Positions 37,009 through 46,834 of a DNA stretch of 64,000 nucleotides are shown here, in pieces. The stretch lies in contig NZ_JADMKT010000064.1 in NCBI RefSeq assembly GCF_016786255.1, positions 62,001 through 126,000 of the forward strand, given 5' to 3'. A model generated the notes under the pieces. It was given only the letters and a program-made list of their open reading frames with translations, made no database searches and had not been told where the DNA came from. Origin of the DNA: Robertkochia sediminum (GTDB lineage: Bacteria; Bacteroidota; Bacteroidia; Flavobacteriales; Flavobacteriaceae). Numbering within the stretch: position 1 is the stretch's first letter; each line of letters starts with the position of its first letter. Both the position numbers and the translations under genes were made by a program.

Positions 37009-38001
37009 ATGAAAGCTATACTCAACAGACTTATCAATCATGAGACCATAAGCCGGGAAGAAGCCCGAACGGTACTCATCAATATATCCAGAGGCAACTA
37101 CAACCACAGTCAGATCGCTGCTTTTCTCACCGTTTATATGATGCGAAGCATCACCATCGAAGAGTTGGAAGGATTTAGAGATGCCCTCCTGGAACTTTGT
37201 ATTCCGGTCGATCTCAACGGTCATGAAACCATTGACCTTTGCGGTACCGGGGGCGATGGCAAGGATACTTTTAATATCTCTACCCTGGCGTCTTTTGTTA
37301 CCGCCGGGGCCGGAGTTGCGGTAACCAAGCACGGAAATTATGGGGTATCGTCTACCTGTGGGTCCAGTAATGTTCTGGAATACCTCGGGATCGAATTCAC
37401 CAACAAGCAGGATCAACTCAGACGCGCCCTGGATAAGGCGGGCATTTGTATTCTCCATGCTCCCCTCTTTCACCCCGCCATGAAAGAGGTAGCCCCTATT
37501 CGCAGGGAATTGGCTGTAAAGACCTTTTTTAATATGCTCGGCCCCATGGTTAATCCGGCCTTCCCGAAAAACCAGATGGTCGGCGTATTCAACCTGGAGC
37601 TGGCACGTATCTATGGCTACCTCTACCAGAATACCGATAAGAATTACACCATTCTCCATGCCCTTGATGGCTATGATGAAGTGTCGCTCACCGGACCGGT
37701 CAAGGTCATAGGCAACAGCAGTGAAAAAGTATTACAGGCAGACGACCTCGGTATGAAATTACTGCGACCGGAAGAAATAGCCGGAGGAAAAAGTATTGAG
37801 GAGAATGCACAGATATTCATGAACATCCTCAAAGGTGAAGGCAGTGAAGCTCAAAATTCGGTGGTATGCGCCAACGCCGCTATGGCCATTGCCACGGCTA
37901 CCGGAAAAGACCTTTCTTCGGCCACCTCCCTTGCCTATGAATCCCTGAGATCCGGCAAAGCGCTGGAGCGATTCACAACCCTGAAAAACCTGAGTGCTTA
38001 A
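37009..38001 (+). CDS. trpD: Anthranilate phosphoribosyltransferase
   Basis: 330 residues. CGTGGDGKDTFNISTLASFV binds PRPP, KHGNYGVSSTCGSSNVLEYLG binds anthranilate, and NMLGPMVNPAFPKNQMVGV is the family block. Separate from trpG, unlike the enterobacterial fusion. Six bases follow trpG. Confidence 0.96.
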   Translation: MKAILNRLINHETISREEARTVLINISRGNYNHSQIAAFLTVYMMRSITIEELEGFRDALLELCIPVDLNGHETIDLCGTGGDGKDTFNISTLASFVTAGAGVAVTKHGNYGVSSTCGSSNVLEYLGIEFTNKQDQLRRALDKAGICILHAPLFHPAMKEVAPIRRELAVKTFFNMLGPMVNPAFPKNQMVGVFNLELARIYGYLYQNTDKNYTILHALDGYDEVSLTGPVKVIGNSSEKVLQADDLGMKLLRPEEIAGGKSIEENAQIFMNILKGEGSEAQNSVVCANAAMAIATATGKDLSSATSLAYESLRSGKALERFTTLKNLSA

Positions 38002-38002
38002 A

Positions 38003-38815
38003 ATGACATCCATGGAAAAACCCACCATACTCGAACGAATTATCAGAGATAAAAAAGAAGAGGTCGCTCTAAAAAAGAAAGTGGTTCCCCCTTCCCAACT
38101 TCAGGCCTCCGCTCTTTTAAAAGACAGCGGCAGATCGCTTAGCAATGCCTTACGCGATAGCGAAACCGGGATCATTACAGAACATAAACGAAGATCGCCT
38201 TCCAAATCTGTGATCAACCATTCCCTCACCGTGAGCGATGTTGCGAAAGGCTATGAAGTCGCAGGGGCATGCGGGATGTCGGTGCTCACCGACGGAAAAT
38301 ACTTCGGTGGATCCCTGGACGATCTCCTGCTGGTACGGGCGAGCTGTAACCTCCCCCTGCTGCGCAAGGATTTTACCGTAGACCCTTACCAGTTGCTGGA
38401 AGCCAAAGCTTATGGAGCCGATGTGATCCTCCTGATAGCCGCGGCCCTTACTCCCCGATCGACAAGAGAACTGGCTCAACAAGCTAAAGACCTTGGTCTG
38501 GAAGTGTTGCTCGAAGTGCACTCCCGTGAAGAACTGGAGACCCACCTTAACGATCACTGCGACATGATCGGGGTGAACAACCGCGATCTTAAGACCTTTG
38601 AAGTAGATATTGCCATAAGCAAGACATTAGCCGCCGATATTCCCGACTCCTTTGTTAAGGTTTCAGAAAGTGGCATCTCCCATGAGGAGGTCATTGCAGA
38701 ACTCCGTCCATACGGTTACCGCGGCTTTCTGGTTGGAGAGCATTTCATGAAAACAGGAGACCCCGGATTATTCGCAAAACAGTTTATCGAATCCATTCAA
38801 AAGATATCGCTATGA
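38003..38815 (+). CDS. trpC: Indole-3-glycerol-phosphate synthase
   Basis: 270 residues from ATG at 38003 (one base after the trpD stop); ATG at 38012 would also serve. Beta/alpha barrel with EHKRRSPSKSVI (catalytic lysines), LLRKDFTVDPYQLLEAKAYGAD, EVHSREEL, IGVNNRDLKTFEVD and SESGIS. Closes the ring of CdRP to indoleglycerol phosphate. Its end overlaps trpF by four bases (ATGA). Confidence 0.95.
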   Translation: MTSMEKPTILERIIRDKKEEVALKKKVVPPSQLQASALLKDSGRSLSNALRDSETGIITEHKRRSPSKSVINHSLTVSDVAKGYEVAGACGMSVLTDGKYFGGSLDDLLLVRASCNLPLLRKDFTVDPYQLLEAKAYGADVILLIAAALTPRSTRELAQQAKDLGLEVLLEVHSREELETHLNDHCDMIGVNNRDLKTFEVDIAISKTLAADIPDSFVKVSESGISHEEVIAELRPYGYRGFLVGEHFMKTGDPGLFAKQFIESIQKISL

Positions 38816-39471
38816 AACTAAAGGTATGCGGAATGAAAGATCAGGAAAACATGAAGGCCCTGGCCTCCCTGCACCCCGATATGATGGGACTGATCTTTTA
38901 TGAAAAGTCGCCGCGTTACTTTAACGGAGTACTCCCCGAATTTGAAAAGGCTCCCGAGCTAACAGGTGTTTTTGTGAACACCCCTGTTATGGAGATCGTG
39001 GAAAAAACAAAACAATACGGCCTCAAATACATTCAACTGCACGGGGAAGAGAGTCCTGATTACTGCAGGCAATTAAAGCAGCAACTAGCAAATGAGGGAA
39101 TATCATGCCCCCTGATCAAAGCTTTTGCCATTTCCGAAGCTTCAGACCTTGAAGGCCTGCCACCTTATGTGGCCTACGTCGATATTTTTCTGTTCGACAG
39201 TAAGGGAAAATACCGTGGAGGTAACGGAACCGCTTTTAACTGGGATCTCCTAAGTGCCTATACCCTTGACGTGCCTTACCTGTTAAGCGGAGGCATAGGT
39301 CCCGAAGATGCTGAAAAGCTCCGGGAATTCACCAATAGCAAAGAAGCAGTGAGATGTATAGGTATTGACGTGAACAGCAAATTCGAAACCGCTCCGGGCC
39401 AAAAAGACATTGCATTACTGAGATCATTTATCGAAAAGTTCGTTCCCGCCGGAGGGAGCACCAAAAAATAA
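38812..39471 (+). CDS. trpF: Phosphoribosylanthranilate isomerase
   Basis: 219 residues. [11 protein letters not shown] (with the catalytic Cys), [38 protein letters not shown] and [12 protein letters not shown] follow the family. Free-standing, not fused to TrpC. Translationally coupled to trpC through the four-base overlap. Confidence 0.95.
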   Translation: MKLKVCGMKDQENMKALASLHPDMMGLIFYEKSPRYFNGVLPEFEKAPELTGVFVNTPVMEIVEKTKQYGLKYIQLHGEESPDYCRQLKQQLANEGISCPLIKAFAISEASDLEGLPPYVAYVDIFLFDSKGKYRGGNGTAFNWDLLSAYTLDVPYLLSGGIGPEDAEKLREFTNSKEAVRCIGIDVNSKFETAPGQKDIALLRSFIEKFVPAGGSTKK

Positions 39472-39478
39472 AACCACT

Positions 39479-40660
39479 ATGAGTTATCACGTAGATCAAA
39501 ACGGTTATTACGGCAATTTTGGGGGTGCTTTTATTCCCGAAATGCTATATCCTAATGTGGAGGAGTTACGCACGAATTATTTACAGATCATGAACGACCC
39601 CTCATTTAAAAAAGATTTCGACCAATTACTTAAGGACTATGTCGGGAGGCCTACCCCGTTATATTTTGCCAAGCGCCTTTCTGAAAAGTACGGCACCCGT
39701 ATTTACTTTAAGCGGGAAGACCTCAATCACACCGGTGCCCACAAGGTGAATAACACCATCGGTCAGATCCTCCTGGCCCGTAAACTGGGTAAAAAACGTA
39801 TCATTGCAGAGACCGGTGCCGGACAGCACGGGGTGGCTACCGCAACGGTATGTGCCCTGATGGGAATGCAGTGCGTAGTATATATGGGGGAGATCGATAT
39901 TGCCAGGCAGGCCCCTAATGTAGCCCGTATGAAAATGCTGGGGGCAGAGGTAAGACCCGCGCTTTCGGGAAGTCGCACCCTCAAGGATGCCACCAATGAG
40001 GCCATTCGCGACTGGATCAACAATCCTTTAGACACCCATTACATTATTGGTTCGGCTATTGGGCCGCATCCATACCCCGATATGGTTACCCGTTTTCAAA
40101 GCGTGATCTCTGAGGAGATCAGGAAACAACTCCTGGAGAAAGAAGGCAGGGACTACCCGGACCATGTGGTTGCCTGTATTGGAGGTGGTAGTAATGCCGC
40201 GGGGTCCTACTATCATTTTCTTGACGATACCCGCGTAAATATCATTGCGGTAGAGGCTGCCGGAAAAGGTATCGACAGCGGTGAAAGTGCTGCCACATCT
40301 GCACTGGGCAGAGAAGGGATCATTCACGGTTGTAAAACGTTGCTCATGCAAACCGACGACGGTCAGATCACCGAGCCCTATTCGATCTCTGCAGGACTGG
40401 ATTACCCGGGAGTAGGCCCCATGCACGCCCACCTATACGCCTCAAAAAGAGGAGAGTTCATTTCGGTTACCGACGACGATGCGATGAATGCCGGACTGGA
40501 GCTCACCCGCCTGGAAGGTATTATTCCGGCCATAGAGACCGCACATGCCCTGGCCGTACCCCAACAACGTCCCTTTAAAAAAGATGAAGTGGTGGTGATC
40601 AACCTTTCCGGACGCGGCGACAAAGACCTCAACACCTATATCGATCATTTTAACCTCTAG
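39479..40660 (+). CDS. trpB: Tryptophan synthase beta chain
   Basis: 393 residues, TrpB1 type. PLP lysine in [32 protein letters not shown], phosphate-binding [10 protein letters not shown], and the C-terminal [10 protein letters not shown]. Condenses indole with serine; forms an alpha2-beta2 complex with TrpA. Seven bases after trpF and three before trpA. Confidence 0.97.
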   Translation: MSYHVDQNGYYGNFGGAFIPEMLYPNVEELRTNYLQIMNDPSFKKDFDQLLKDYVGRPTPLYFAKRLSEKYGTRIYFKREDLNHTGAHKVNNTIGQILLARKLGKKRIIAETGAGQHGVATATVCALMGMQCVVYMGEIDIARQAPNVARMKMLGAEVRPALSGSRTLKDATNEAIRDWINNPLDTHYIIGSAIGPHPYPDMVTRFQSVISEEIRKQLLEKEGRDYPDHVVACIGGGSNAAGSYYHFLDDTRVNIIAVEAAGKGIDSGESAATSALGREGIIHGCKTLLMQTDDGQITEPYSISAGLDYPGVGPMHAHLYASKRGEFISVTDDDAMNAGLELTRLEGIIPAIETAHALAVPQQRPFKKDEVVVINLSGRGDKDLNTYIDHFNL

Positions 40661-40663
40661 ATC

Positions 40664-41428
40664 ATGAACAACAGAATTCACGCAAAACTTCGCGAGCAGA
40701 AAAAAGTGCTTTCCATATATTTTACAGCGGGCTACCCTAAACTGGAAGATACCACCCGCATCATACGCGAACTGCAAAGCAGCGGTGTCGATATGATCGA
40801 GATCGGACTCCCTTTTAGCGATCCCCTTGCCGACGGTCCAACCATCCAGGATAGTTCGACCAAAGCCCTGCATAATGGGATGACCACCGAAAAACTTTTT
40901 GAACAACTGGAAGACATCCGTGAGGATGTAGACATCCCGCTTATTATCATGGGATATTTCAATCCGATGCTGCAATACGGGGTAGAAGCCTTTTGCAAGC
41001 GCTGTGCGGCAATAGGGATCGACGGACTCATTATCCCCGATCTTCCTGTAGAGGTCTATGAAGCCTCCTACAAGGACATCTTCGAAACATACGGCCTGGC
41101 CAATATCTTCCTGATCACGCCCCAAACCTCTGAAGCCCGGGTACGTAAGATCGACGCTACCTCAGAAGGATTTATATACATGGTGAGTTCGGCATCGGTC
41201 ACGGGGGCAAAGAGCACCTTTGGCAATGCGCAAGAGGAATATTTTGACCGCATCGCTGCTCTTAACCTGGAAACACCGAGGATCGTTGGCTTCGGGATCA
41301 GTAATGCTGAAACCTTTAACACGGCCACCAAAAAGGCCGATGGGGCGATCATTGGGTCGGCCTTTATCAAACACCTTACCCACCACGGGGTAGAAAAGAT
41401 CAAGGATTTTATTGCCGCGATCAGATAA
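40664..41428 (+). CDS. trpA: Tryptophan synthase alpha chain
   Basis: 254 residues. FTAGYPKLEDT, catalytic Glu in MIEIGLPFSDPLADGPTIQ, IIPDLPVEVYEA, and the phosphate-binding SVTGAKSTFG, VGFGISNAETF. Splits indoleglycerol phosphate to indole. Last gene of trpEGDCFBA. Confidence 0.96.
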   Translation: MNNRIHAKLREQKKVLSIYFTAGYPKLEDTTRIIRELQSSGVDMIEIGLPFSDPLADGPTIQDSSTKALHNGMTTEKLFEQLEDIREDVDIPLIIMGYFNPMLQYGVEAFCKRCAAIGIDGLIIPDLPVEVYEASYKDIFETYGLANIFLITPQTSEARVRKIDATSEGFIYMVSSASVTGAKSTFGNAQEEYFDRIAALNLETPRIVGFGISNAETFNTATKKADGAIIGSAFIKHLTHHGVEKIKDFIAAIR

Positions 41429-41465
41429 CCAAGAAAATTCTCTAAATTTCATCAAAATCAACACC

Positions 41466-42968
41466 ATGAGAAAAACGCTTATCTGCGCCGTGATCTTCAC
41501 CCTGGCCCAATGGCAGTACACACTGGCACAAAAGGCTCATCCGTCTATCATCAAAACCATCCACGAGATCGGTGAATTCATTGCTATTCCCAACGATGCC
41601 GATCATCCGGAAGACATGACAGACAACCTCATATGGCTAAAAAAGGCCTTTCAGAAAAGAGGCTTCAGCTTTATGGAAGTCCCCACTTCCAACATCCCGC
41701 TTTTCTTTGCCAACAACACCATCAAAGAAGGCCGGCCTACCGTGCTGTTCTATATGCATTTTGACGGACAAGCAGTGGATCCCGAAAAATGGGACCAGGA
41801 AAACCCCTATAAGATGGTGATCAAAGCCAGAGAAGGAGATGGCTGGAAAACCATTCCCGATAGCGACCTGGAGAAGGACCTCAACCTGGACTGGCGGCTA
41901 TTCGGAAGATCGGTTTCCGACGATAAAGGCCCGATCGTGATGTTTCTCAATGCCTATGATCATTTGATAAGCAGTGGCAAGACTCCGGCTTTTAATATCA
42001 AGGTGATCCTTGACGGCGAGGAAGAAAAATCAAGCAAGCCCCTCCCGGAGGCAGTGGCCAATTACAGGGAACTTTTTGAAGCCGACCTCCTGATCATCAA
42101 CGACGGCCCCGTTCACACCTCCGGAGCTCCGACCATTGTATATGGTTGTCGCGGGATCACTACCCTTACCCTCACCACCTATGGCCCGGTAAAACCGCAA
42201 CACAGTGGCCACTTTGGCAATTACGCTCCCAACCCGGCTTTTATCATGGCCAAAGTCCTGAATACCCTTAAAGACGAAGCCGGCAAAGTGACCGTGCCGG
42301 GATATTACGACGGGATCACCCTCGACACTGAGATAAAAGCCCTTCTGGCCCAAGTACCGGAAGATGAGAGCGCACTCAAACAAAGACTTCAAATACATAA
42401 CCCGGAAAGCGTTGGCGGGAATTACCAGGAGTCCCTGCAATTTCCTTCCCTCAATGTTCGAGGACTTAGCAGCGGATGGACCGGAACTAAGGCGCGTACC
42501 ATTATTCCTGAAAAGACCGTTGCCGAGATCGACCTTCGCCTGGTGCCGGAAACACCGGGACAACGTCAAAAGGACTTTATCCGCACCCACCTCGAAAACC
42601 TCGGATACTTCCTCGTAGGTCAGGAACCCGATGAGACCACCCGGATGCAACACGACAAGATCATAAAATTTGAGGAAGGATCTGTAACAGAAGCTTTCCG
42701 TTCAGATATGAACAGTTCGGGAGCATTGTGGCTGCAAAGCACCCTGAAAAATGCATTTGGCACCGACCCTGTAAACATCAGGATCATGGGAGGCACCGTA
42801 CCCATTGCCCCGTTTATCAATGTACTCGACATCCCCGCTTATATCGTTCCCATGGTAAATCCGGATAACAACCAACACAGTCCGAACGAAAACATCACCC
42901 TGGAACGAATAGACTACGGACTAAGAGCTTATGAAGCCCTCTTTTCCAGTAATTTAACAGGACTTTAA
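41466..42968 (+). CDS. Secreted M20-family metallopeptidase
   Basis: 500 residues from ATG at 41466, with a signal peptide (1-21, ending TLAQ). M20 features: first metal-ligand block FYMHFDGQAVD, GRSVSDDKGPIVMFLNAYDHL with the bridging Asp, ILDGEEEKSS with catalytic Glu-Glu, and a dimerisation-like insert (RGITTLTLTTYG). Probably a periplasmic or outer-membrane exposed di- or carboxypeptidase. It starts 37 bases after trpA but belongs to no obvious Trp function. Confidence 0.87.
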   Translation: MRKTLICAVIFTLAQWQYTLAQKAHPSIIKTIHEIGEFIAIPNDADHPEDMTDNLIWLKKAFQKRGFSFMEVPTSNIPLFFANNTIKEGRPTVLFYMHFDGQAVDPEKWDQENPYKMVIKAREGDGWKTIPDSDLEKDLNLDWRLFGRSVSDDKGPIVMFLNAYDHLISSGKTPAFNIKVILDGEEEKSSKPLPEAVANYRELFEADLLIINDGPVHTSGAPTIVYGCRGITTLTLTTYGPVKPQHSGHFGNYAPNPAFIMAKVLNTLKDEAGKVTVPGYYDGITLDTEIKALLAQVPEDESALKQRLQIHNPESVGGNYQESLQFPSLNVRGLSSGWTGTKARTIIPEKTVAEIDLRLVPETPGQRQKDFIRTHLENLGYFLVGQEPDETTRMQHDKIIKFEEGSVTEAFRSDMNSSGALWLQSTLKNAFGTDPVNIRIMGGTVPIAPFINVLDIPAYIVPMVNPDNNQHSPNENITLERIDYGLRAYEALFSSNLTGL

Positions 42969-43052
42969 ATCGATTTTAAGAAGAATTCGCTGTCTAAACT
43001 GTATATTAAAGATGAATCACTGAATTATTAATGACTATAAAAACATCAACAT

Positions 43053-43193
43053 ATGGGACAGATAGCAGACAAAAAATGGAGAAGAAGAAAAGAACAAACC
43101 AACCCAACGAATCCAACGGGTAAAACAAACGCAGATCTGAACGACTTTGATATTGATGAGAAGACGATCAAGAGGCAGCAAAATAAAAGGTAA
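43053..43193 (+). CDS. Small basic hypothetical protein
   Basis: 46 residues, strongly basic start (MGQIADKKWRRRKEQ), an Asn/Pro/Thr stretch, an acidic patch (DLNDFDIDE) and a basic end (KTIKRQQNKR). I recognise no family. Support: codon pattern, isolation between two genes, and two tandem hairpins at its 3' end, the first of which overlaps the stop codon. Charge pattern would suit an RNA- or ribosome-binding peptide, but that is speculation. Confidence 0.45.
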   Translation: MGQIADKKWRRRKEQTNPTNPTGKTNADLNDFDIDEKTIKRQQNKR

Positions 43194-43258
43194 TTTCAAA
43201 CACCTACTCGAAATTACCATGCAAAACCTCCGGAGCATATAATGTTCCGGAGGTTTTA
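43189..43258. terminator. Tandem hairpins at the 3' end of the small basic gene
   Basis: GGTAATTTC (43189-43197, holding the stop codon) pairs perfectly with GAAATTACC (43210-43218). Next comes a strong hairpin AAACCTCCGGA/TCCGGAGGTTTT (43223-43255) with T/A runs at both sides, working also for the convergent UDG-like gene. Confidence 0.75.
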
Positions 43259-43262
43259 TGTT

Positions 43263-43994
43263 TTAGAGCAACTCCCAGAAGGCTTCGCGGAAATAAGGCG
43301 TATACTGCTGTACCCTGAAATCAAGGGTAGTGAATGAAGGATCTTTGGCCTTCTTCATCTTATAGGCATCCATGCCCCCAATGGCGCGGTTTGCTGAGCC
43401 CGAAGGTGCGGTCAGGGAAACCGTATAAATAGTTCGGGAATCGAGATCGAACTGGTGTATACGGGGAATCTCGTTTGCGATACGCTTCAATTGGATCCCC
43501 CTGGCTTTAAGATGCTTTCTGAAGAAATATTCGGGACCATTCTTAGAATTGCCTCCTGTAAAAAGTAAGGCCTTTACCTTTGTCAATTCGCTCAGGGCAC
43601 CGGTGAGGTTGCGAAGTTCCACATCCTGCATCCCAAGGTCTGAAGCATCGATCTTTTCCCGCTTTGCAGAAGCCACGATATCAAAAACCCCTACCCCCTT
43701 CGATGTCAATAACTGCTTACGCTCCATTACTGCGGCTTCATCGTTCTGATAGTGCAGGGAGGTTTGGTAAACACGTTCAAGAACCGGCCAAAGTAATCCA
43801 TCGCGACTGCCGTAGCAAAAGTTCACATCTTCTTCCCGTAACCTCCCCAAACTAAATCGCGGTGGTGGCAGGGTGCCTACGATCAACCGGTCGGCTCCCT
43901 CCGGTAAAAAAGGCTCATATGGATGTTGATGTAAAAACAAAACGATAGCGTTTAAAACGAACGTAAAACTACTTTCTTTTTTATTGGAAATCAA
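43263..43994 (-). CDS. Uracil-DNA glycosylase-family protein
   Basis: 243 residues as an open frame; a TTG at 43940 (FLHQHPYEPF, 225 residues) is a good alternative because the upstream residues look unconserved. The UDG-superfamily pattern is visible as LIVGTLPPPRFS (motif A region), YGSRDGLLWPVLERVY, GVGVFDIVASAKREKIDASD and LTAPSGSANRAIGG (motif B-like). The usual catalytic Asp/Asn position is not certain, so activity is inferred. Monocistronic. Confidence 0.7.
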   Translation of the reverse strand: MISNKKESSFTFVLNAIVLFLHQHPYEPFLPEGADRLIVGTLPPPRFSLGRLREEDVNFCYGSRDGLLWPVLERVYQTSLHYQNDEAAVMERKQLLTSKGVGVFDIVASAKREKIDASDLGMQDVELRNLTGALSELTKVKALLFTGGNSKNGPEYFFRKHLKARGIQLKRIANEIPRIHQFDLDSRTIYTVSLTAPSGSANRAIGGMDAYKMKKAKDPSFTTLDFRVQQYTPYFREAFWELL

Positions 43995-44036
43995 AACACA
44001 GAGACCACCGGAGTTATCATGCCCTACCCCGGTTGA

Positions 44037-44068
44037 TTTGACAAGCGCTATTATAATTATTAACTTTA
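44037..44068 (+). promoter_or_regulatory. Promoter of the Thx gene
   Basis: TTTG (44037-44040), 20 bp, TAACTTTA (44061-44068), one mismatch from TAnnTTTG, 24 bases before the ATG. Confidence 0.6.
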
Positions 44069-44092
44069 GAAGGCAACAACAAAATCAACGAT

Positions 44093-44221
44093 ATGGGAAA
44101 AGGAGATAAAAAGACCAAAAGAGGAAAGATCAATCGCGGTACCTACGGAACGAGTCGTCGAAGAAAGATCAAAAAAAGACGTCCCACCGAAGAGCAACTC
44201 AGCGTTGACACCAAAAAATAA
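44093..44221 (+). CDS. Ribosomal protein Thx-like (bTHX) with C-terminal extension
   Basis: 42 residues. The first 30, MGKGDKKTKRGKINRGTYGT followed by SRRRKIKKRR, closely follow Thermus Thx (a 26-residue basic peptide buried at the top of the 30S head). About 12 extra residues (PTEEQLSVDTKK) follow. It should bind 16S rRNA. Too short to be found by length alone; support comes from the motif, its own promoter and a following hairpin. Confidence 0.85.
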   Translation: MGKGDKKTKRGKINRGTYGTSRRRKIKKRRPTEEQLSVDTKK

Positions 44222-44247
44222 AGACCGGTTTTACACCGGTCTTTAGC
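44220..44247. terminator. Hairpin after Thx, possible bidirectional terminator
   Basis: AAGACCGGT pairs with ACCGGTCTT around TTTAC. T-run is short on both sides; it lies between Thx and the convergent yaaA gene. Confidence 0.55.
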
Positions 44248-44296
44248 TTCATATCATGTTGTGGTTCTCTTCAGTTTAAAAGAACCAGTGCGACTT

Positions 44297-45058
44297 TTAC
44301 CTTACAAATACAGGCTCATTGGCCTTCTTGGTATATTCTTCACTAAACCGGTAACCTTCCCAGTTAAAGGCTTTCAGCTCGTCAAGGGTCTGCACGTCAT
44401 TATCGATAATGTATCGCACCATAGCCCCTCTGGCTTTTTTGGCAAAAAAGCTGATCACCTTAAGCTTGTCGTTCTTCCAATCTTTAAACGCAGGCGTGAT
44501 CACAGGTACCTTCAGCCCTTTTTTATCTACGGCCTTGAAATACTCATTACTCGCCAGGTTTACGAACAACTCGTCGTCTTCCAGTTCTTCATTTAACTTA
44601 GCAGTAACCTTTTCTTTCCAGAATCCATAAAGGTTCTTACTGCCATTGACCCCAAAAAACGTCCCCATCTCCAGGCGATAAGGTTGCATCAGGTCAAGAG
44701 GTTTCAACACTCCGTAGAGTCCGCTTAAAATTCGTAACCTGTCCTGCAGGGCATCCAGCTTTTCTTCCGGGAGGGAGTAAGCATCGAGGCCAGTATACAC
44801 ATCTCCGTTAAAGGCATAAACTGCCTGACGTGAATTTTCGGTAGTAAAAGGCAATGAAAATTCCTGGTTGCGCTCCCAGTTCAAATTCGCCAGGGCATCA
44901 GAAATACTCATAAGCTTAGACAGATCTGCCGGCTTAAGGTCCTTCAGCGCTTTATTAAGCGTAGCTGCCTCTTCCTGAAAAACGGGCTGGGACATTCTTT
45001 GTGTAGGAACCTTAGATTCGTAGTCTAATGATTTTGCTGGTGATATTACGATCTTCAT
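44297..45058 (-). CDS. yaaA: Peroxide stress protein YaaA
   Basis: 253 residues of the UPF0246/DUF328 family. [11 protein letters not shown] at the start, [51 protein letters not shown]. In E. coli YaaA lowers free iron under H2O2 and binds DNA. The start overlaps the VOC gene by four bases (ATGA), giving a two-gene unit. Confidence 0.93.
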   Translation of the reverse strand: MKIVISPAKSLDYESKVPTQRMSQPVFQEEAATLNKALKDLKPADLSKLMSISDALANLNWERNQEFSLPFTTENSRQAVYAFNGDVYTGLDAYSLPEEKLDALQDRLRILSGLYGVLKPLDLMQPYRLEMGTFFGVNGSKNLYGFWKEKVTAKLNEELEDDELFVNLASNEYFKAVDKKGLKVPVITPAFKDWKNDKLKVISFFAKKARGAMVRYIIDNDVQTLDELKAFNWEGYRFSEEYTKKANEPVFVR

Positions 45059-45717
45059 ATAGGGTTATTTATAGCTGTTAGCATCTCGTTATTGTATTCA
45101 AAATTAAAATCGCCGCGCACACGTAAATGGGCAGGCATGACCTTATCGCCCGTGGGAAACCAGTCTTTTTCATACGGATTCACCATGATGAACAAACCTT
45201 GTGGGTCTCCGGCGGCACCAAAACGATTAAAATCGCCATCGTACTTCGGCAAATAGTCCAGGGTATTAAGGTCCCTGTACAACTTTTCAAGATCCTGCGC
45301 CGGTAATCCCACCTCTCCTATCTGAAGCACCTCCCCTGCCCAAAAGGTGGCCGGAGCTTTCCCTTCCACATCACGGCGGGCGATAAACTCTACGATGTTC
45401 TTATCGGCATCATAAAAGTATTGGGCTTTCGCATGCCAGTTAGGAAAATCGATTATTTCTTCGTCCTCAAAGGGCAAAAGCTCCACCCGCTGTCTTAGCC
45501 ATTTGTTGGCCTGAGTAAAGCTATCGCCGGGAATTAAAAAGGCGAAGTGAACAGGATGCGTATGCGATGCCTTTTCAAATACCAACCGGGAATTACCCGC
45601 CTGCAAGACCAACCTGTAGTCATTCGACAGCACACAAGGAAATCCCATCTCGCGGACATAGAAATGCTCCTGAGCAGCAAGGTCTGAAGAAAACAAGGTG
45701 AGCTCTTCGATTTTCAT
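45055..45717 (-). CDS. VOC (glyoxalase/dioxygenase fold) family protein
   Basis: 220 residues with two paired beta-alpha-beta-beta-beta modules: [29 protein letters not shown] and later [18 protein letters not shown]. Metal-ligand positions typical of glyoxalase I are not clear, so the reaction is unknown. Translationally coupled to yaaA. Confidence 0.75.
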   Translation of the reverse strand: MKIEELTLFSSDLAAQEHFYVREMGFPCVLSNDYRLVLQAGNSRLVFEKASHTHPVHFAFLIPGDSFTQANKWLRQRVELLPFEDEEIIDFPNWHAKAQYFYDADKNIVEFIARRDVEGKAPATFWAGEVLQIGEVGLPAQDLEKLYRDLNTLDYLPKYDGDFNRFGAAGDPQGLFIMVNPYEKDWFPTGDKVMPAHLRVRGDFNFEYNNEMLTAINNPI

Positions 45718-45796
45718 GACTTAAAAGTACGGCAACCGACGGGGCAGACAAAGCCCCTTAAAGAATCATTTTCTATGGCCGGATAATCCCTGCCTA

Positions 45797-46831
45797 TTAC
45801 ATATCGCGGTGCTTGGCATAATGCTGCCACTTAGCAATAGCCTCCTGCATATCGTCCGGAATTTCCGAATCGAATCTCATAAACTCCCCGGAAACGGGAT
45901 GTGTGAATCCAAGACTTTTGGCATGCAGGGCCTGTCGCGGCAATGCTTTAAAGCAATTCTCCACGAACTGTTTGTATTTGGTAAAGGTAGTTCCCTTCAG
46001 GATCTTATCACCGCCATAACGCTCGTCGTTGAAGAGCGTATGCCCGGCGTATTTCATATGTGCCCTGATCTGGTGGGTACGACCGGTCTCAAGCCTGCAT
46101 GACACCAGGGTTACATACCCCAGGCGCTCCAGTACCTTATAGTGGGTAACGGCCTCTTTCCCCTGATCACCTTCAGGGAATACCGCCATCTGCAGTCTGT
46201 TCTTCGGATTCCTGCCAATATGCCCTTCAATAGTACCTTCCTCTTCTTCGATATTTCCCCAGACCAAGGCGATATATTCACGTTCGCTGGTTTTCTCAAA
46301 GAATTGACGGGACAAATGATTGAGGGCGTGTTCGGTCTTAGCCACCACCAGCAAGCCGCTGGTATCCTTATCGATACGGTGCACCAGTCCCGGACGCTCA
46401 TTACTGTTGAGGGGGAGGTTATTAAAATGATAGATCAAGGCATTGATCAGGGTTCCTGAATAATTACCATGTCCCGGGTGTACCACCATCCCGGCCGGCT
46501 TATTGATCACCAATAATGTGTCGTCTTCATAAACGATATCGAGCGGAATATCTTCGGGTGTGAGCAAATACTCATGAGGTGGATGTTCAAAAAGCACCTT
46601 GACCACATCAAAGGCCTTGACCTTATAATTGGATTTTACCACGGTACCGTTCACATAGATATTCCCGCTTTTGGCTGCCTGTTGTATCTTATTACGGGTA
46701 GCATTCTCGATAAAGTTCATGAGGAACTTATCTACCCTAAGGGGTTCCTGCCCTTTACCGGCAGTAAAACTGTAATGCTCATAGAGCTCATCGTCCTGCT
46801 GCAACTCATCGGTTTGATCTATCGATGCCAT
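45797..46831 (-). CDS. rluD: Ribosomal large-subunit pseudouridine synthase, RluD type
   Basis: 344 residues. An S4 RNA-binding domain (about 28-90) precedes the RluA-type catalytic domain with HRIDKDTSGLLVVAKT, where the first Asp after HRI is the nucleophile, and ETGRTHQIRAHM. Probably modifies helix 69 of 23S rRNA, as RluD does. Three bases behind the PASTA gene. Confidence 0.88.
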   Translation of the reverse strand: MASIDQTDELQQDDELYEHYSFTAGKGQEPLRVDKFLMNFIENATRNKIQQAAKSGNIYVNGTVVKSNYKVKAFDVVKVLFEHPPHEYLLTPEDIPLDIVYEDDTLLVINKPAGMVVHPGHGNYSGTLINALIYHFNNLPLNSNERPGLVHRIDKDTSGLLVVAKTEHALNHLSRQFFEKTSEREYIALVWGNIEEEEGTIEGHIGRNPKNRLQMAVFPEGDQGKEAVTHYKVLERLGYVTLVSCRLETGRTHQIRAHMKYAGHTLFNDERYGGDKILKGTTFTKYKQFVENCFKALPRQALHAKSLGFTHPVSGEFMRFDSEIPDDMQEAIAKWQHYAKHRDM

Positions 46832-46834
46832 ATA

